DNA of 64,000 bases, from assembly GCF_009857505.1 (NCBI RefSeq), contig NZ_WWCP01000008.1:1-64000 (forward strand), in the 5' to 3' direction. The notes beneath the pieces are model-generated. The model saw only the letters and a list, made by a program, of their open reading frames with translations. It was not told the DNA's origin and ran no database searches. The stretch comes from Duganella lactea. Lineage in GTDB: Bacteria > Pseudomonadota > Gammaproteobacteria > Burkholderiales > Burkholderiaceae_D. The position numbers and the translations under genes are program-made. Below are positions 45,037 through 53,369 of this stretch, piece after piece (position 1 is the first letter of the stretch; each line of letters opens with the position of its first letter).

Positions 45037-46812
45037 ATGAGCACAGAAGTAAAAGTGCCGAATATCGGCGACTTCGCGGAAGTTGAAGTGATCGAGGTGA
45101 TGGTCAAGGTGGGCGACACGATCAAGACCGATCAGTCGCTGATCACCGTGGAATCGGACAAGGCCAGCATGGAGATCCCATCGTCGCACAGCGGCGTGGT
45201 GAAGGAAGTCAAGGTCAGGGTGGGCGACAAGGTCAAGGAAGGCGTCGCGCTGCTGGTGGTGGAGGCGTCGGAAGGCGCGGCCGCCGCACCTGCCGCAGCA
45301 ACACCGGCTCCGGCACCCGCGGCGGCGGCCGCAGCTCCAGCTCCTGCGCCGGCGGTCGCCCCGATCGGTGGCAGCTACACCGGCCAGGTCGATGTCGACT
45401 GCGACATGATGGTGCTTGGCGGTGGCCCTGGCGGCTACTCGGCCGCCTTCCGCGCCGCCGACCTGGGTCTGAACACGGTCATCGTCGAGCGTTACGACAC
45501 GCTGGGCGGCGTGTGCCTGAACGTGGGCTGCATTCCATCGAAGGCGCTGCTGCACGTGGCGTCGGTGATCGATGAAACCGCGCACATGTCCAACACCGGC
45601 GTCACCTTCGCCAAGCCGACCATCGACATCGACCAGGTACGCAAGTACAAGGAAGGCGTGATCAAGAACATGACCGGCGGTCTGGCCGGCATGGCCAAGG
45701 CGCGCAAGACGCAAGTGGTGCAGGGCGTCGGCCAGTTCCTCAGCGCTAACCACATCGAAGTCACCGCCAAGGATGGCGCGAAAAAAGTGGTGCAGTTCAA
45801 GCAGGCCATCATCGCCGCCGGTTCGGCGGTGGTGAAGCTGCCGTTCGTGCCGGAAGATCCGCGCATCGTCGACTCGACCGGCGCGCTGGAACTGCGTCAG
45901 ATCCCGAAACGCATGCTGGTCATCGGCGGCGGCATCATCGGCCTGGAAATGGCCACCGTCTACTCCACCTTCGGCGCGCGCATCGACGTGGTCGAAATGA
46001 TGGACGGCTTGATGCAGGGCGCCGACCGCGACGCGGTCAAGGTCTGGCAGAAGTACAACGAGGCCCGCTTCGACAACATCATGACCAAGACCAAAACCGT
46101 CGGCGTTGAAGCGCTGCCGGAAGGGATCAAGGTCACGTTCGAGGCGGCGGAAGCCGGCGCCACCGCGCCGGCGCCGCAGGTGTACGACCTGGTGCTGGTG
46201 GCCGTGGGCCGCAGCCCGAACGGCAAGAAGATCGCCGCCGAGAAAGCCGGCGTGATCGTCACCGATCGCGGCTTCATCCCGGTCGACAGCCAGATGCGCA
46301 CCAACGTGCCGAACATCTTCGCCATTGGCGACCTGGTGGGCCAGCCGATGCTGGCGCACAAGGCGGTGCACGAAGGTCACGTGGCGGCGGAAGCCGCAGC
46401 GGGCCAGAAGTCGCACTTCGATGTGAAGGTGATTCCGTCGGTGGCCTACACCGATCCGGAAGTGGCATGGGCCGGCATCACCGAGGACGAGGCGAAAGCC
46501 AAGGGCATCAAGGTCGAGAAGGGCCACTTCCCGTGGGCCGCGAGTGGCCGCGCCGTGGCCAATGGCCGCGCCGAGGGCTTCACCAAGCTGCTGTTCGACG
46601 CTGAAACGCACCGCATCATCGGCGGCACCATCGTCGGCACGCACGCCGGCGACATGATCGGCGAGATCGCGCTGGCGATCGAGATGGGCTGCGACGGCAC
46701 CGACATCGGCAAGACCATCCACCCGCACCCGACGCTGGGCGAGTCGATCGGCATGGCGGCGGAAGTCTACGAGGGCTCCTGCACCGACCTGCCACCGCCG
46801 CGCAAGCGCTAA
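45037..46812 (+). CDS. lpdA: Dihydrolipoamide dehydrogenase (E3) with N-terminal lipoyl domain
   Basis: The 591-residue protein has an extra N-terminal lipoyl domain (lipoylated Lys42 in [10 protein letters not shown]), an Ala/Pro linker, then the flavoprotein disulfide reductase: [17 protein letters not shown], redox CLNVGC (Cys160, Cys165), the NAD-binding [17 protein letters not shown], and the C-terminal [13 protein letters not shown] with the catalytic His. Lipoyl-bearing E3 is known from Neisseria and other betaproteobacteria. It ends the operon, with a terminator after it. Confidence 0.97.
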   Translation: MSTEVKVPNIGDFAEVEVIEVMVKVGDTIKTDQSLITVESDKASMEIPSSHSGVVKEVKVRVGDKVKEGVALLVVEASEGAAAAPAAATPAPAPAAAAAAPAPAPAVAPIGGSYTGQVDVDCDMMVLGGGPGGYSAAFRAADLGLNTVIVERYDTLGGVCLNVGCIPSKALLHVASVIDETAHMSNTGVTFAKPTIDIDQVRKYKEGVIKNMTGGLAGMAKARKTQVVQGVGQFLSANHIEVTAKDGAKKVVQFKQAIIAAGSAVVKLPFVPEDPRIVDSTGALELRQIPKRMLVIGGGIIGLEMATVYSTFGARIDVVEMMDGLMQGADRDAVKVWQKYNEARFDNIMTKTKTVGVEALPEGIKVTFEAAEAGATAPAPQVYDLVLVAVGRSPNGKKIAAEKAGVIVTDRGFIPVDSQMRTNVPNIFAIGDLVGQPMLAHKAVHEGHVAAEAAAGQKSHFDVKVIPSVAYTDPEVAWAGITEDEAKAKGIKVEKGHFPWAASGRAVANGRAEGFTKLLFDAETHRIIGGTIVGTHAGDMIGEIALAIEMGCDGTDIGKTIHPHPTLGESIGMAAEVYEGSCTDLPPPRKR

Positions 46813-46825
46813 GCAGGCAGGCAGC

Positions 46826-46857
46826 AAAAAAAGCCGGGACGTGTTCCCGGCTTTTTT
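46826..46857 (+). terminator. Terminator of the pyruvate dehydrogenase operon
   Basis: aagccggga (46831-46839) and tcccggctt (46845-46853) form a stem with a five-base loop, with A and T runs on either side. Confidence 0.9.
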
Positions 46858-46863
46858 ACGCCT

Positions 46864-47091
46864 TCAGCGCAGCACCGTCACCGGCGGCTGCAGCCGCAAA
46901 GCCGCCACCCGCCGCGCGAACTTGCGATCATCAAAAGATGCCATGCTGTCACAGTTGATATACGCTGCATGATGTAGTGCATCGGCGACGCCCGGCTGCC
47001 GGTTTGTCTGGATAGCCCGATCTGGCGTTTCGCGCTCGGCGCCGGAGATTTCCATGGCGTCCTCCGTGGCGTGATTCGGCCATGGTAGCAC
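46864..47091 (-). pseudogene. Remnant of a VapC-like PIN-domain toxin gene
   Basis: The C-terminal 45 residues of this frame, ADALHHAAYINCDSMASFDD followed by RKFARRVAALRLQPPVTVLR, match the end of PIN-domain ribonucleases, with the Asp of the ADALH motif and the Asp of the SFD motif. The N-terminal half of a PIN domain, with its first catalytic Asp and the middle Glu, is missing, and the 30 residues ahead do not resemble one. No antitoxin gene is present. I read it as a decayed toxin-antitoxin locus. Confidence 0.6.
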
Positions 47092-47123
47092 TCAGCATTC
47101 CTGCAGAGTTTGATTTATCTCTC

Positions 47124-48422
47124 TTAGCGCGTCAGGCGGTACAGCAGGATGGCGGTGCGGATGGTGGCGCGTTCGATCGAGGCGATTTCCAGGTCTTCGT
47201 CGGGCGAGTGGGCGCCGTTGCCGGTGGCGCCGAGGCCGTCCAGGCTGTCGAGCAGCGGGGCGACGAATTGCACGTCGCCGGCGCCGCGCTGGCCCGGCGG
47301 CAGCGCCGGGATCTCGCCCAGCCCGGCATCCTTGCTGGCCTGCGAGTAGACCTGCAGCACCGCCAGGTTGCCGGCGGTGGGCGACATCGGTGGATAGGCG
47401 TCGCGGAAGGTGATGCTGGCGCTGGTGCCCGGCAGGTTCTGCGCGACGATGGCCTGCATCTTCGCGTGCGCGCGGTCGCGCTGCTCGTAGCTCAGGTAGC
47501 GCAGGTCGCCCTCCACCGTCGCGGTGCGCGCGATGACGTTGCTCTTGCCGGCCGCCTGTCCGGCCGTGCCCAGCGCGTTGGCGCCGGCCTCGGTGCCGCC
47601 GACGATCAGGCCGGGGCTGAAGGTCAGGTCCGGCTCGATCACCTGCTGGCGGAAGCCGTCGATGATGCGCGCCGCCTCGTAGATCGCGCCATAGCCGGCG
47701 TGCTCGCTGAAGATGCCGCTGGAGTGGCCCTGCTTGCCGCTGACTTTGAGCTCCCATGACGACGCCGCGCGGCGGCCGATGGTGCCGGTGTCGCGGCCTG
47801 CCGCATTGCGCATATTCGCCTCGAAGGCGAGGGCGATGTCGCTGCGCTTGGCCGCGTTGACCAGATCGGCGCGCGAGATGGCGATCGGCTCGCCGGCGTT
47901 CTCCTCGTCGCCGCTGAAGATCACGGTGATGGTGGTGTTGTCCAGCGCGCCGACGCGGTGCAGCGCGCGCAGCGCTTCGATGATGATGACGTCGCCGCCC
48001 TTCATGTCGTTGACGCCCTGGCCGCGTACGCGGTCGCCGTTGCGTTGCCACAGCTGCACCGGGCTGTCCTTTTCAAACACCGTGTCCAGATGGCCGATCA
48101 GCAGCAGACGCTTGCCCCGCTTGCCCTCGCGCGTGGCGATCAGGTGGCCGGCGCGCCGCATCGCCGGCGGCATGTCGGCCCAGCGCGTGGCAAAGCCCAG
48201 CTGCTCGAACTGCGCGCCAAACAAGCTGCCGACCGCGCGCACGCCCTCATGATTCATGGTGCCGCTGTTGATGTTGACCGAGCGCTCCAGCAACGCCAGT
48301 CCCTGGGGCGAATGCGCCTTCACCTCGGCGACGATTTTCTGCTCGGTGGCCGACAGCCCCTCGGCATGCGCGGCGCCCAGCGCCAAAGCCAGTACTGTGA
48401 AAGCAAACGGTTGCAACTTCAT
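47124..48422 (-). CDS. M20-family metallopeptidase (glutamate carboxypeptidase-like), exported
   Basis: The 432-residue protein has a signal peptide (residues 1-20, ending AHA) and M20 signatures: IGHLDTVFEKDSP (zinc His and Asp), GQGVNDMKGGDVI (bridging Asp) and FSGDEENAGEPIA (general-base and zinc Glu). A dimerisation domain with SGKQGHSSGIFSE sits in the middle. It probably cleaves C-terminal glutamate or dipeptides in the periplasm, like CPG2. ATG 48422 has ggag upstream; ATG 48437 is the alternative. Confidence 0.88.
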   Translation of the reverse strand: MKLQPFAFTVLALALGAAHAEGLSATEQKIVAEVKAHSPQGLALLERSVNINSGTMNHEGVRAVGSLFGAQFEQLGFATRWADMPPAMRRAGHLIATREGKRGKRLLLIGHLDTVFEKDSPVQLWQRNGDRVRGQGVNDMKGGDVIIIEALRALHRVGALDNTTITVIFSGDEENAGEPIAISRADLVNAAKRSDIALAFEANMRNAAGRDTGTIGRRAASSWELKVSGKQGHSSGIFSEHAGYGAIYEAARIIDGFRQQVIEPDLTFSPGLIVGGTEAGANALGTAGQAAGKSNVIARTATVEGDLRYLSYEQRDRAHAKMQAIVAQNLPGTSASITFRDAYPPMSPTAGNLAVLQVYSQASKDAGLGEIPALPPGQRGAGDVQFVAPLLDSLDGLGATGNGAHSPDEDLEIASIERATIRTAILLYRLTR

Positions 48423-48458
48423 AGGGGCTCCAGTCATTAGTCTGCCATCGATTGTAGC

Positions 48459-48887
48459 TCAGCCCCGCGCCGAGACGGGCAGGCCGAAGAGGCGGTCGAA
48501 GGTCAGGCTGAAAATATAGGTGTAGACCATGAAGAACAGCAGCAGGCCGATGTCCAGCAGCAGCGCTTGCCACAGCGAGATGTTGAGCCACCAGGCGAAC
48601 AGCGGCACCAGCATCACCACCAGGCCGCCCTCGAAGCCGAGGGCATGGGCGGCGCGGCGTTTCCAGCCGCGGCCGCGCCCGTGCTTCGGCTGGCGCGCTT
48701 CCCACGCCTCGAACGCGTGGTTGAAGATCAGGTTCCAGATGAAGGCGACGGTGGACGAGACCACCGCCGCCACACCGGCATGGCCGGCGTCGTGGCCGGC
48801 GCCCAGCACCAGCAGGCTGGTGGTCAGGCCGACGGCGATCAGTTCGAACAGGCTGGCGTAGAGGATTTTGCGTTTTAAACCTTGCAT
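48459..48887 (-). CDS. PACE-family multidrug efflux transporter (AceI-like)
   Basis: The 142-residue protein has four membrane helices arranged as two bacterial transmembrane pair domains. The first helix has LYASLFELIAVGLT with the acidic Glu15 conserved in AceI; WNLIFNHAFEAWEARQ is the PACE signature. AceI exports chlorhexidine and short diamines. A divergent LysR gene lies 87 bases away, as with aceI-aceR in Acinetobacter. Confidence 0.9.
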   Translation of the reverse strand: MQGLKRKILYASLFELIAVGLTTSLLVLGAGHDAGHAGVAAVVSSTVAFIWNLIFNHAFEAWEARQPKHGRGRGWKRRAAHALGFEGGLVVMLVPLFAWWLNISLWQALLLDIGLLLFFMVYTYIFSLTFDRLFGLPVSARG

Positions 48888-48918
48888 GATGTGTCCTTTC
48901 TGCTCGCCATCATATGAA

Positions 48919-48962
48919 AGTTTTTCTGATGGGAAAAGTCGGCTGCTGTCAGTTTTTCTGAT
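48919..48962. promoter_or_regulatory. Direct repeats in the PACE/LysR intergenic region
   Basis: agtttttctgat occurs exactly at 48919-48930 and 48951-48962, 32 bases apart (about three helical turns), in the 87-base divergent promoter region. It is a likely binding site pair for the LysR regulator. Confidence 0.55.
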
Positions 48963-48974
48963 AGGCTGGCGGAT

Positions 48975-49886
48975 ATGGCTTTTTCATCGGACAACATCGC
49001 GGTCTTCCTGGCCGTGCTCGATCACGGCTCGTTCTCGGCCGCCGCGCGGACGCTGGGACGGGTGCCGTCGGCCGTCAGCATGACCATCGCCCATCTGGAG
49101 GCCGAACTGGGCATCGCGCTGTTTGAACGCAGTTCGCGCGAGGTGCGACCGACCGCGTCGGCGCGCGCGCTGGAGGCCGAGGCGCGGCAGATGGCCGGCC
49201 AGCTGCGCCGCCTGCACGCGCACGCGCTGTCGCTGCACCAGGGCCTGGAGCGCCGCTTGACGCTGGCGGTGGCGCCCGAGCTGTTGTCGGCGCCGTGGAG
49301 CGGTCCGCTGGCGCGGCTGGCGGACGCGTTTCCGGCACTGGAGGTGGCGGTGCTGTCGGCGCCACAGGACGACGCGCTGCGCTTGCTGCACGACGGCGCC
49401 GCCCAGCTGGCGCTGCTCTACGAGCGCCCCGGCGTCAACGAGCACGAGAGCTTTCAGGAGCTGGGCAGCGAGGTGCTGGTGCCGGTGATCTCGCCGCACC
49501 ATCCGCTGGCGCTGGCGCGCAACGGCAGCTTCCGGCTGGAGGACCTGGTCGACCTGCGCCAGATCGCCATCGTCAGCCGCACCGCGCGCGAGGCCGACCA
49601 GCGGGTGCTGATCTCGCGCAAACTGTGGCGCACCGACAGCCACCTGGCCACGCTGGGGCTGGTGCGCGCCGGCCTGGGCTGGGCCTACCTGCCGCGCCGG
49701 CTGGCGCAGCCGCTGATGGACAGCGGCGAGCTGTTCGGCATCCTGTTCGAACACATGAGCAGCGAGCTGCGGCTGTGGGTCGATCTGGTGTGGGTCAACG
49801 ACCGCCCGCTGGGTCTGGGCGCCAAGCGGCTGATCGCGCTGATGCAGGATATCGAAGGTTGGGAGGCGCATCGGTCGCAGAAGTGA
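48975..49886 (+). CDS. LysR-family regulator, divergent from the PACE transporter
   Basis: The 303-residue protein has an N-terminal winged helix (NIAVFLAVLDHGSFSAAARTLGRVPSAVSMTIAHLE) and a substrate-binding domain (about 88-295). Divergence from a PACE exporter suggests an AceR-like activator that responds to a cationic biocide or polyamine; effector is inference. dsbA follows 36 bases downstream on the same strand. Confidence 0.88.
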   Translation: MAFSSDNIAVFLAVLDHGSFSAAARTLGRVPSAVSMTIAHLEAELGIALFERSSREVRPTASARALEAEARQMAGQLRRLHAHALSLHQGLERRLTLAVAPELLSAPWSGPLARLADAFPALEVAVLSAPQDDALRLLHDGAAQLALLYERPGVNEHESFQELGSEVLVPVISPHHPLALARNGSFRLEDLVDLRQIAIVSRTAREADQRVLISRKLWRTDSHLATLGLVRAGLGWAYLPRRLAQPLMDSGELFGILFEHMSSELRLWVDLVWVNDRPLGLGAKRLIALMQDIEGWEAHRSQK

Positions 49887-49922
49887 TACGCTGCTGTTTT
49901 TTGTACCTTTGGAGTTTCCGAC

Positions 49923-50588
49923 ATGCGTTTGATCAAGATTGCCCTGGTGGTCGCCGGCCTGTGCGCCGCCACCGCGTTTGCCTCGCCGACCGCGCCGCGC
50001 AACGGCGCCGAGTACACCACCCTGAAAACCCCGCAGCCGGTGCAGGCGCAGGGTAAGAAGGTCGAGGTGATCGAGTTCTTCATGTACCACTGCCCGGCGT
50101 GCTACGCGCTGGAAGCGGACATGGTGGCCTGGGTCAAGAAGCAGGGCGACAACATCAGCTTCCGCCGCATCCACCTGCCGCTGACCGGCGAGAACGATCC
50201 GGAGGCGCACCTGTTCCTGACGCTGGAGGCGATGAAGCTGGAAGAGCAGCTGCACGCCAAGGTGCTGCAGACCTGGCACGTCGAGCGCAAGCGTCTGAAG
50301 AGCGATGCCGACAACATCGACTGGGCGGTCAAGAACGGCATCGACAAGGACAAGTTCACCGCCACCTACAACTCGTTCGCGGTGATGACGCGCCTGAAAA
50401 ACGCCGGCCGCGTGGCCGCCACCTATGAAGTCAACAGCACCCCGACCATCATCGTCGATGGCCGCTACCTGACCACGCCGTCGCAGGTGGACGCCGCCAA
50501 TCCGGGCACGCCGCGCGCTCAGCTCAACGCCGCCACGCTGCAGGTGCTCGACGCGCTGGTGGCGCAGGCGCGCGCCGGTAAGAAGTAA
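49923..50588 (+). CDS. dsbA: Thiol:disulfide interchange protein DsbA with CPAC active site
   Basis: The 221-residue periplasmic oxidase introduces disulfide bonds into exported proteins. Residues 1-20 form a signal peptide. The active site is Cys57-Pro-Ala-Cys60 (FFMYHCPACYALEADM), not the usual CPHC, and the cis-Pro loop is NSTPTIIVDG. The Ala for His change would be expected to make it less oxidising. dsbB is not in the window. Confidence 0.9.
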   Translation: MRLIKIALVVAGLCAATAFASPTAPRNGAEYTTLKTPQPVQAQGKKVEVIEFFMYHCPACYALEADMVAWVKKQGDNISFRRIHLPLTGENDPEAHLFLTLEAMKLEEQLHAKVLQTWHVERKRLKSDADNIDWAVKNGIDKDKFTATYNSFAVMTRLKNAGRVAATYEVNSTPTIIVDGRYLTTPSQVDAANPGTPRAQLNAATLQVLDALVAQARAGKK

Positions 50589-50589
50589 G

Positions 50590-51102
50590 CTACAGGTGAC
50601 ACTGGTACAGGTGGGAGGCGTGGGCGACGCCGTTCACCTGCGCCACATGCGGCGCCGCCAAGACGTCGCGGGTAAAACCGTATTTCTCCACGATGCGCCG
50701 CGAGCCGAGGTTGTGCGGCGAGATCCACGCGTTCAGCATGCGTAGCCCGTAGCGGCTGCGCGCCAGTTCCAGCAAGTGCGCCAGCGCCAGGCTGCCCAGC
50801 CCCTGGCGCGCGTGGTCATGGGCGATGCGGTAGCCGACTTCGCCGCTGCCGGCCGCGCGGTCGATGCGGCGCAGGTTGGCGCGGCCGACGATGACGGCGC
50901 CGTCGTCGCTGGTCAGCACGCACGGGTGGACGCGGCCGGCCGCGTGCTCGCTTAGGTAGTCGGCGATGTGCGCCGCCACGCCGTCCGGCGTGTAAAACGC
51001 CGGCGCGCGCGCCTCGACGTGCTGCTCGAACCAGTCGCGGTTGTCCAGCTCGAACGTTAGCAGGCGTTGCAGGTCATCGGCTTGCAGCGTGCGGATATTC
51101 AT
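50590..51102 (-). CDS. GNAT-family N-acetyltransferase
   Basis: The 170-residue enzyme has the GNAT fold of the RimJ/RimL group: GSGEVGYRIAHDHARQGLGSLALAHLL contains the acetyl-CoA-binding RQGLGS (Q/RxxGxG/A), and NLGSRRIVEKYGFTR is the C-terminal signature. The substrate is unknown. The dsbA stop is one base away (convergent). Confidence 0.87.
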   Translation of the reverse strand: MNIRTLQADDLQRLLTFELDNRDWFEQHVEARAPAFYTPDGVAAHIADYLSEHAAGRVHPCVLTSDDGAVIVGRANLRRIDRAAGSGEVGYRIAHDHARQGLGSLALAHLLELARSRYGLRMLNAWISPHNLGSRRIVEKYGFTRDVLAAPHVAQVNGVAHASHLYQCHL

Positions 51103-51118
51103 GGCGGTCGGGCGGGCG

Positions 51119-51301
51119 TTAGTTGACGGTGAAGCGGGCCGGGATTTCGATGCCGCCGCTGCGCGCCGCCTCGGCGTAGGCGCGCATTTCGGCGATGACG
51201 GCGTCCAGCTGTTCCGGCCCCGGATCGGCCTGGAAATGCTTGATGCGCTCGTTCATCAGCGTGATGTGCTTGCTCCAGTCCAGACGATTGGTTTTGCTCA
51301 T
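51119..51301 (-). CDS. Small conserved-looking protein
   Basis: This 60-residue protein starts MSKTNRLDWSKHITLMNERI at ATG 51301 with ggag upstream. It has no signal or membrane segment and continues with a helix ending EMRAYAEAARSGGIEIPARF. I do not recognise it. It lies 16 bases upstream of the acetyltransferase gene and may be cotranscribed. Confidence 0.6.
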   Translation of the reverse strand: MSKTNRLDWSKHITLMNERIKHFQADPGPEQLDAVIAEMRAYAEAARSGGIEIPARFTVN

Positions 51302-51387
51302 GTGTGCTCCGCTTTGCAAAAAACCAGTATAGAACAAATGGCAAAACCGTGGCGGCTTTTCCGCCGCGCCGACGCCGCGCCGTCGGG

Positions 51388-52101
51388 CTAGCGGCGCACC
51401 GCGTGCAGGAACAGGTCCAGCCCCTCGGCCGCCTGCCGCCGCAGCGCCTCGCCGCGCAGCGGCTCGTCGCCGGGGAACAGCAGGCGCGTCATGTAGTCGC
51501 CCATCAGGCAGTTGATCAGGAACACCGGCAGCATCTCCGGGCGCAGCCCGTCGCGCAGCTGCGCCTGGATGTCGGGGCGGGCGAAGAAGCGCCCCAGCTC
51601 GGCGCGGGTCAGTTGCGGGCCGGCCTGGAAGAAGGTCTCGGCCAGCTCCGGCGTGCTATTGGCCTCGGCCACCACCATGCGGTGCAGGTGGTGGAAGGCC
51701 GGCAGCGACACCAGCGTCAGGAAGCGCAGCGCGAAGTCGTGCAGGATCTCGGCCATCGGCCGCGGGTCGCTGACCATGCTGGCCATGCCGGCCATGTGGT
51801 GCTGGCGGCCGTTGGCGACGATGGCGTTCAGCAGCCCGGCCTTGCCGCCGAACTGGACGTAGATGGTGCGCACCGCCACATGGGCCTCGCGCGCGATCAT
51901 CTCCAGGCTGACCTTGCTGTAGCCCTTGGCGAGGAACAGCCGGCCGGCGGTGGCCAGCAGCGCCTCGCGGCGCGCTTCCTTGTCGGCGGCGCGCGGGCGG
52001 CCGGCCGCCTTGCCGAAGCAGGGCGAGTCGGGGCTGTAGTTGTCTTCCGGACAATCTTGCGCGTCCAGCGGGGTGGCGTCGTTGAGTTCTGAAGCGGTCA
52101 T
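51388..52101 (-). CDS. TetR-family repressor of the efflux operon
   Basis: The 237-residue protein has a 35-residue leader rich in Asp/Pro, then a TetR helix-turn-helix (ALLATAGRLFLAKGYSKVSL followed by EMIAREAHVAVRTIYVQFGG) and a C-terminal ligand domain. It is divergent from emrA with a palindromic operator-promoter between, so it very probably represses the emrAB-oprM-type operon until a drug binds. Confidence 0.9.
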   Translation of the reverse strand: MTASELNDATPLDAQDCPEDNYSPDSPCFGKAAGRPRAADKEARREALLATAGRLFLAKGYSKVSLEMIAREAHVAVRTIYVQFGGKAGLLNAIVANGRQHHMAGMASMVSDPRPMAEILHDFALRFLTLVSLPAFHHLHRMVVAEANSTPELAETFFQAGPQLTRAELGRFFARPDIQAQLRDGLRPEMLPVFLINCLMGDYMTRLLFPGDEPLRGEALRRQAAEGLDLFLHAVRR

Positions 52102-52143
52102 GGCCGGGAATGATAGCGAATGCCACCATGGTAGTCTATCAAA

Positions 52144-52196
52144 AAATGAAATGCAACCGTTTCATTTCTTGACTTTGGGCGCAAACCAGCGATAAT
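52144..52196 (+). promoter_or_regulatory. TetR operator and emrA promoter
   Basis: aaatgaaa (52144-52151) and tttcattt (52160-52167) are a perfect inverted repeat with an 8-base spacer. The -35 ttgact (52169-52174) and -10 gataat (52191-52196), spacer 16, follow directly, so a bound repressor would block the promoter. Another tttcatttt half-site lies at about 52206-52214. Confidence 0.75.
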
Positions 52197-52231
52197 GCTC
52201 CCATCTCATTTCATTTTCTCTGGAGCTTCCC

Positions 52232-53359
52232 ATGTCCACCCAAGAACAAAAACTCAGTGCCGTGCCGCCCGCTCCAGCCGCTCCAGCCACCCCCGCCGCC
52301 GCGTCCGCTCCGCCGCAGGCGCCGAACCGGCGCGTGCTGGTGGTGGCCGCCGTCGTCGCGCTGGTCGCGCTGGCGGTCGGTGGCCGCATGTGGTATCGCG
52401 GCCATTACTATGTCGAGACCGACAACGCCTATGTGGCTGGCCACGTCCATCCGGTGTCGTCGCGCATCGCCGGTGTCGTGACCAAGGTGCTGATCGACGA
52501 TAACCAGCTGGTCAAACAGGGCGATGTCATCGCTGAGCTGGACCCGTTCGACCAAGGCGTCAAGGTGGAACAGATCCAGGCGCAGATCGCCTCTGCCCAG
52601 CAGCAGGTGATCCAGGCCGACGCCCAGATCGCCCAGGTACAGGCCCAGGCCAGCGCCGCCGCCGCCCAGGTGGCGCAGTCGCAGGCGCAACTGGTGCGCG
52701 CCAACCAGGACGCCGAGCGCTTCGGCCAGCTGTACAACAGCCAGATGAAGGCGGTCTCGAAGGCCGAGCTGGACGCCGCCGTCGCCGCCCGCGCCAGCGC
52801 CGTCGCCGATGTCGCCGCCCGCAAGGACAGCGCCGCCGCCGCCAAGGCGCAGATCGCCGCCGCCCGCTCGGCCCGTGATGTGCTCAACGCGCAGGTCGGC
52901 GTGCTGCAAGTGCAGCTGAAGGACGCCCGGCAGCAGCTCGCCTACAATCGCATTCTGGCGCCGGTGGCGGGCCGCGTCGGCAAGCGCAGCATCGAGGTCG
53001 GCCAGCGCGTGCAGCCGGGCCAGTCGCTGGCCGCCATCGTGCAGGACAACGTCTGGCTGACCGCCAACTTCAAGGAAACCCAGTTGGCCGGGCTGAAACA
53101 AGGCCAGCCGGTGCATGTCAGCGTCGACGCGCTGCCGGGCCATGAATTGATCGGCACCGTCGACAGCTTCGCGCCGGCCTCGGGCGCGCAGTTCGCGCTG
53201 CTGCCGGCCGATAACGCCACCGGCAACTTCACCAAGATCGTCCAGCGCGTGCCGGTCAAGATCACCTTCAAGCCGGCCGACGTCCAGGCGCTGGGTGGTC
53301 GCCTGGTGCCGGGCATGTCGGCCATCGCCGAGGTGTCGCTCAAGTCCGACGCCCGCTAA
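52232..53359 (+). CDS. emrA: Membrane-fusion protein of efflux pump (EmrA/HlyD family)
   Basis: The 375-residue adaptor has one N-terminal membrane segment (about 33-50, VLVVAAVVALVALAVGGRMW), a lipoyl-like half domain (VETDNAYVAGHVHPVSSRIAG), a long alpha-hairpin (about 110-215) of Gln/Ala-rich coiled coil, and a beta-barrel with RILAPVAGRVGKRSIEVGQR. It links the MFS pump to the outer-membrane factor. First gene of emrA-emrB-OMF; emrB starts 10 bases later. Confidence 0.93.
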   Translation: MSTQEQKLSAVPPAPAAPATPAAASAPPQAPNRRVLVVAAVVALVALAVGGRMWYRGHYYVETDNAYVAGHVHPVSSRIAGVVTKVLIDDNQLVKQGDVIAELDPFDQGVKVEQIQAQIASAQQQVIQADAQIAQVQAQASAAAAQVAQSQAQLVRANQDAERFGQLYNSQMKAVSKAELDAAVAARASAVADVAARKDSAAAAKAQIAAARSARDVLNAQVGVLQVQLKDARQQLAYNRILAPVAGRVGKRSIEVGQRVQPGQSLAAIVQDNVWLTANFKETQLAGLKQGQPVHVSVDALPGHELIGTVDSFAPASGAQFALLPADNATGNFTKIVQRVPVKITFKPADVQALGGRLVPGMSAIAEVSLKSDAR

Positions 53360-53369
53360 GGATCCGCGC

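Noticed and set aside
43384..45260. Near-identical repeated segments in aceF and lpd
   Set aside because: They are lipoyl domains, repeated by function rather than a mobile repeat.
40665..46827. Two minus-strand frames over 1,100 residues opposite aceE-aceF-lpd
   Set aside because: They mirror high-GC codon bias of highly conserved genes and show no domains.
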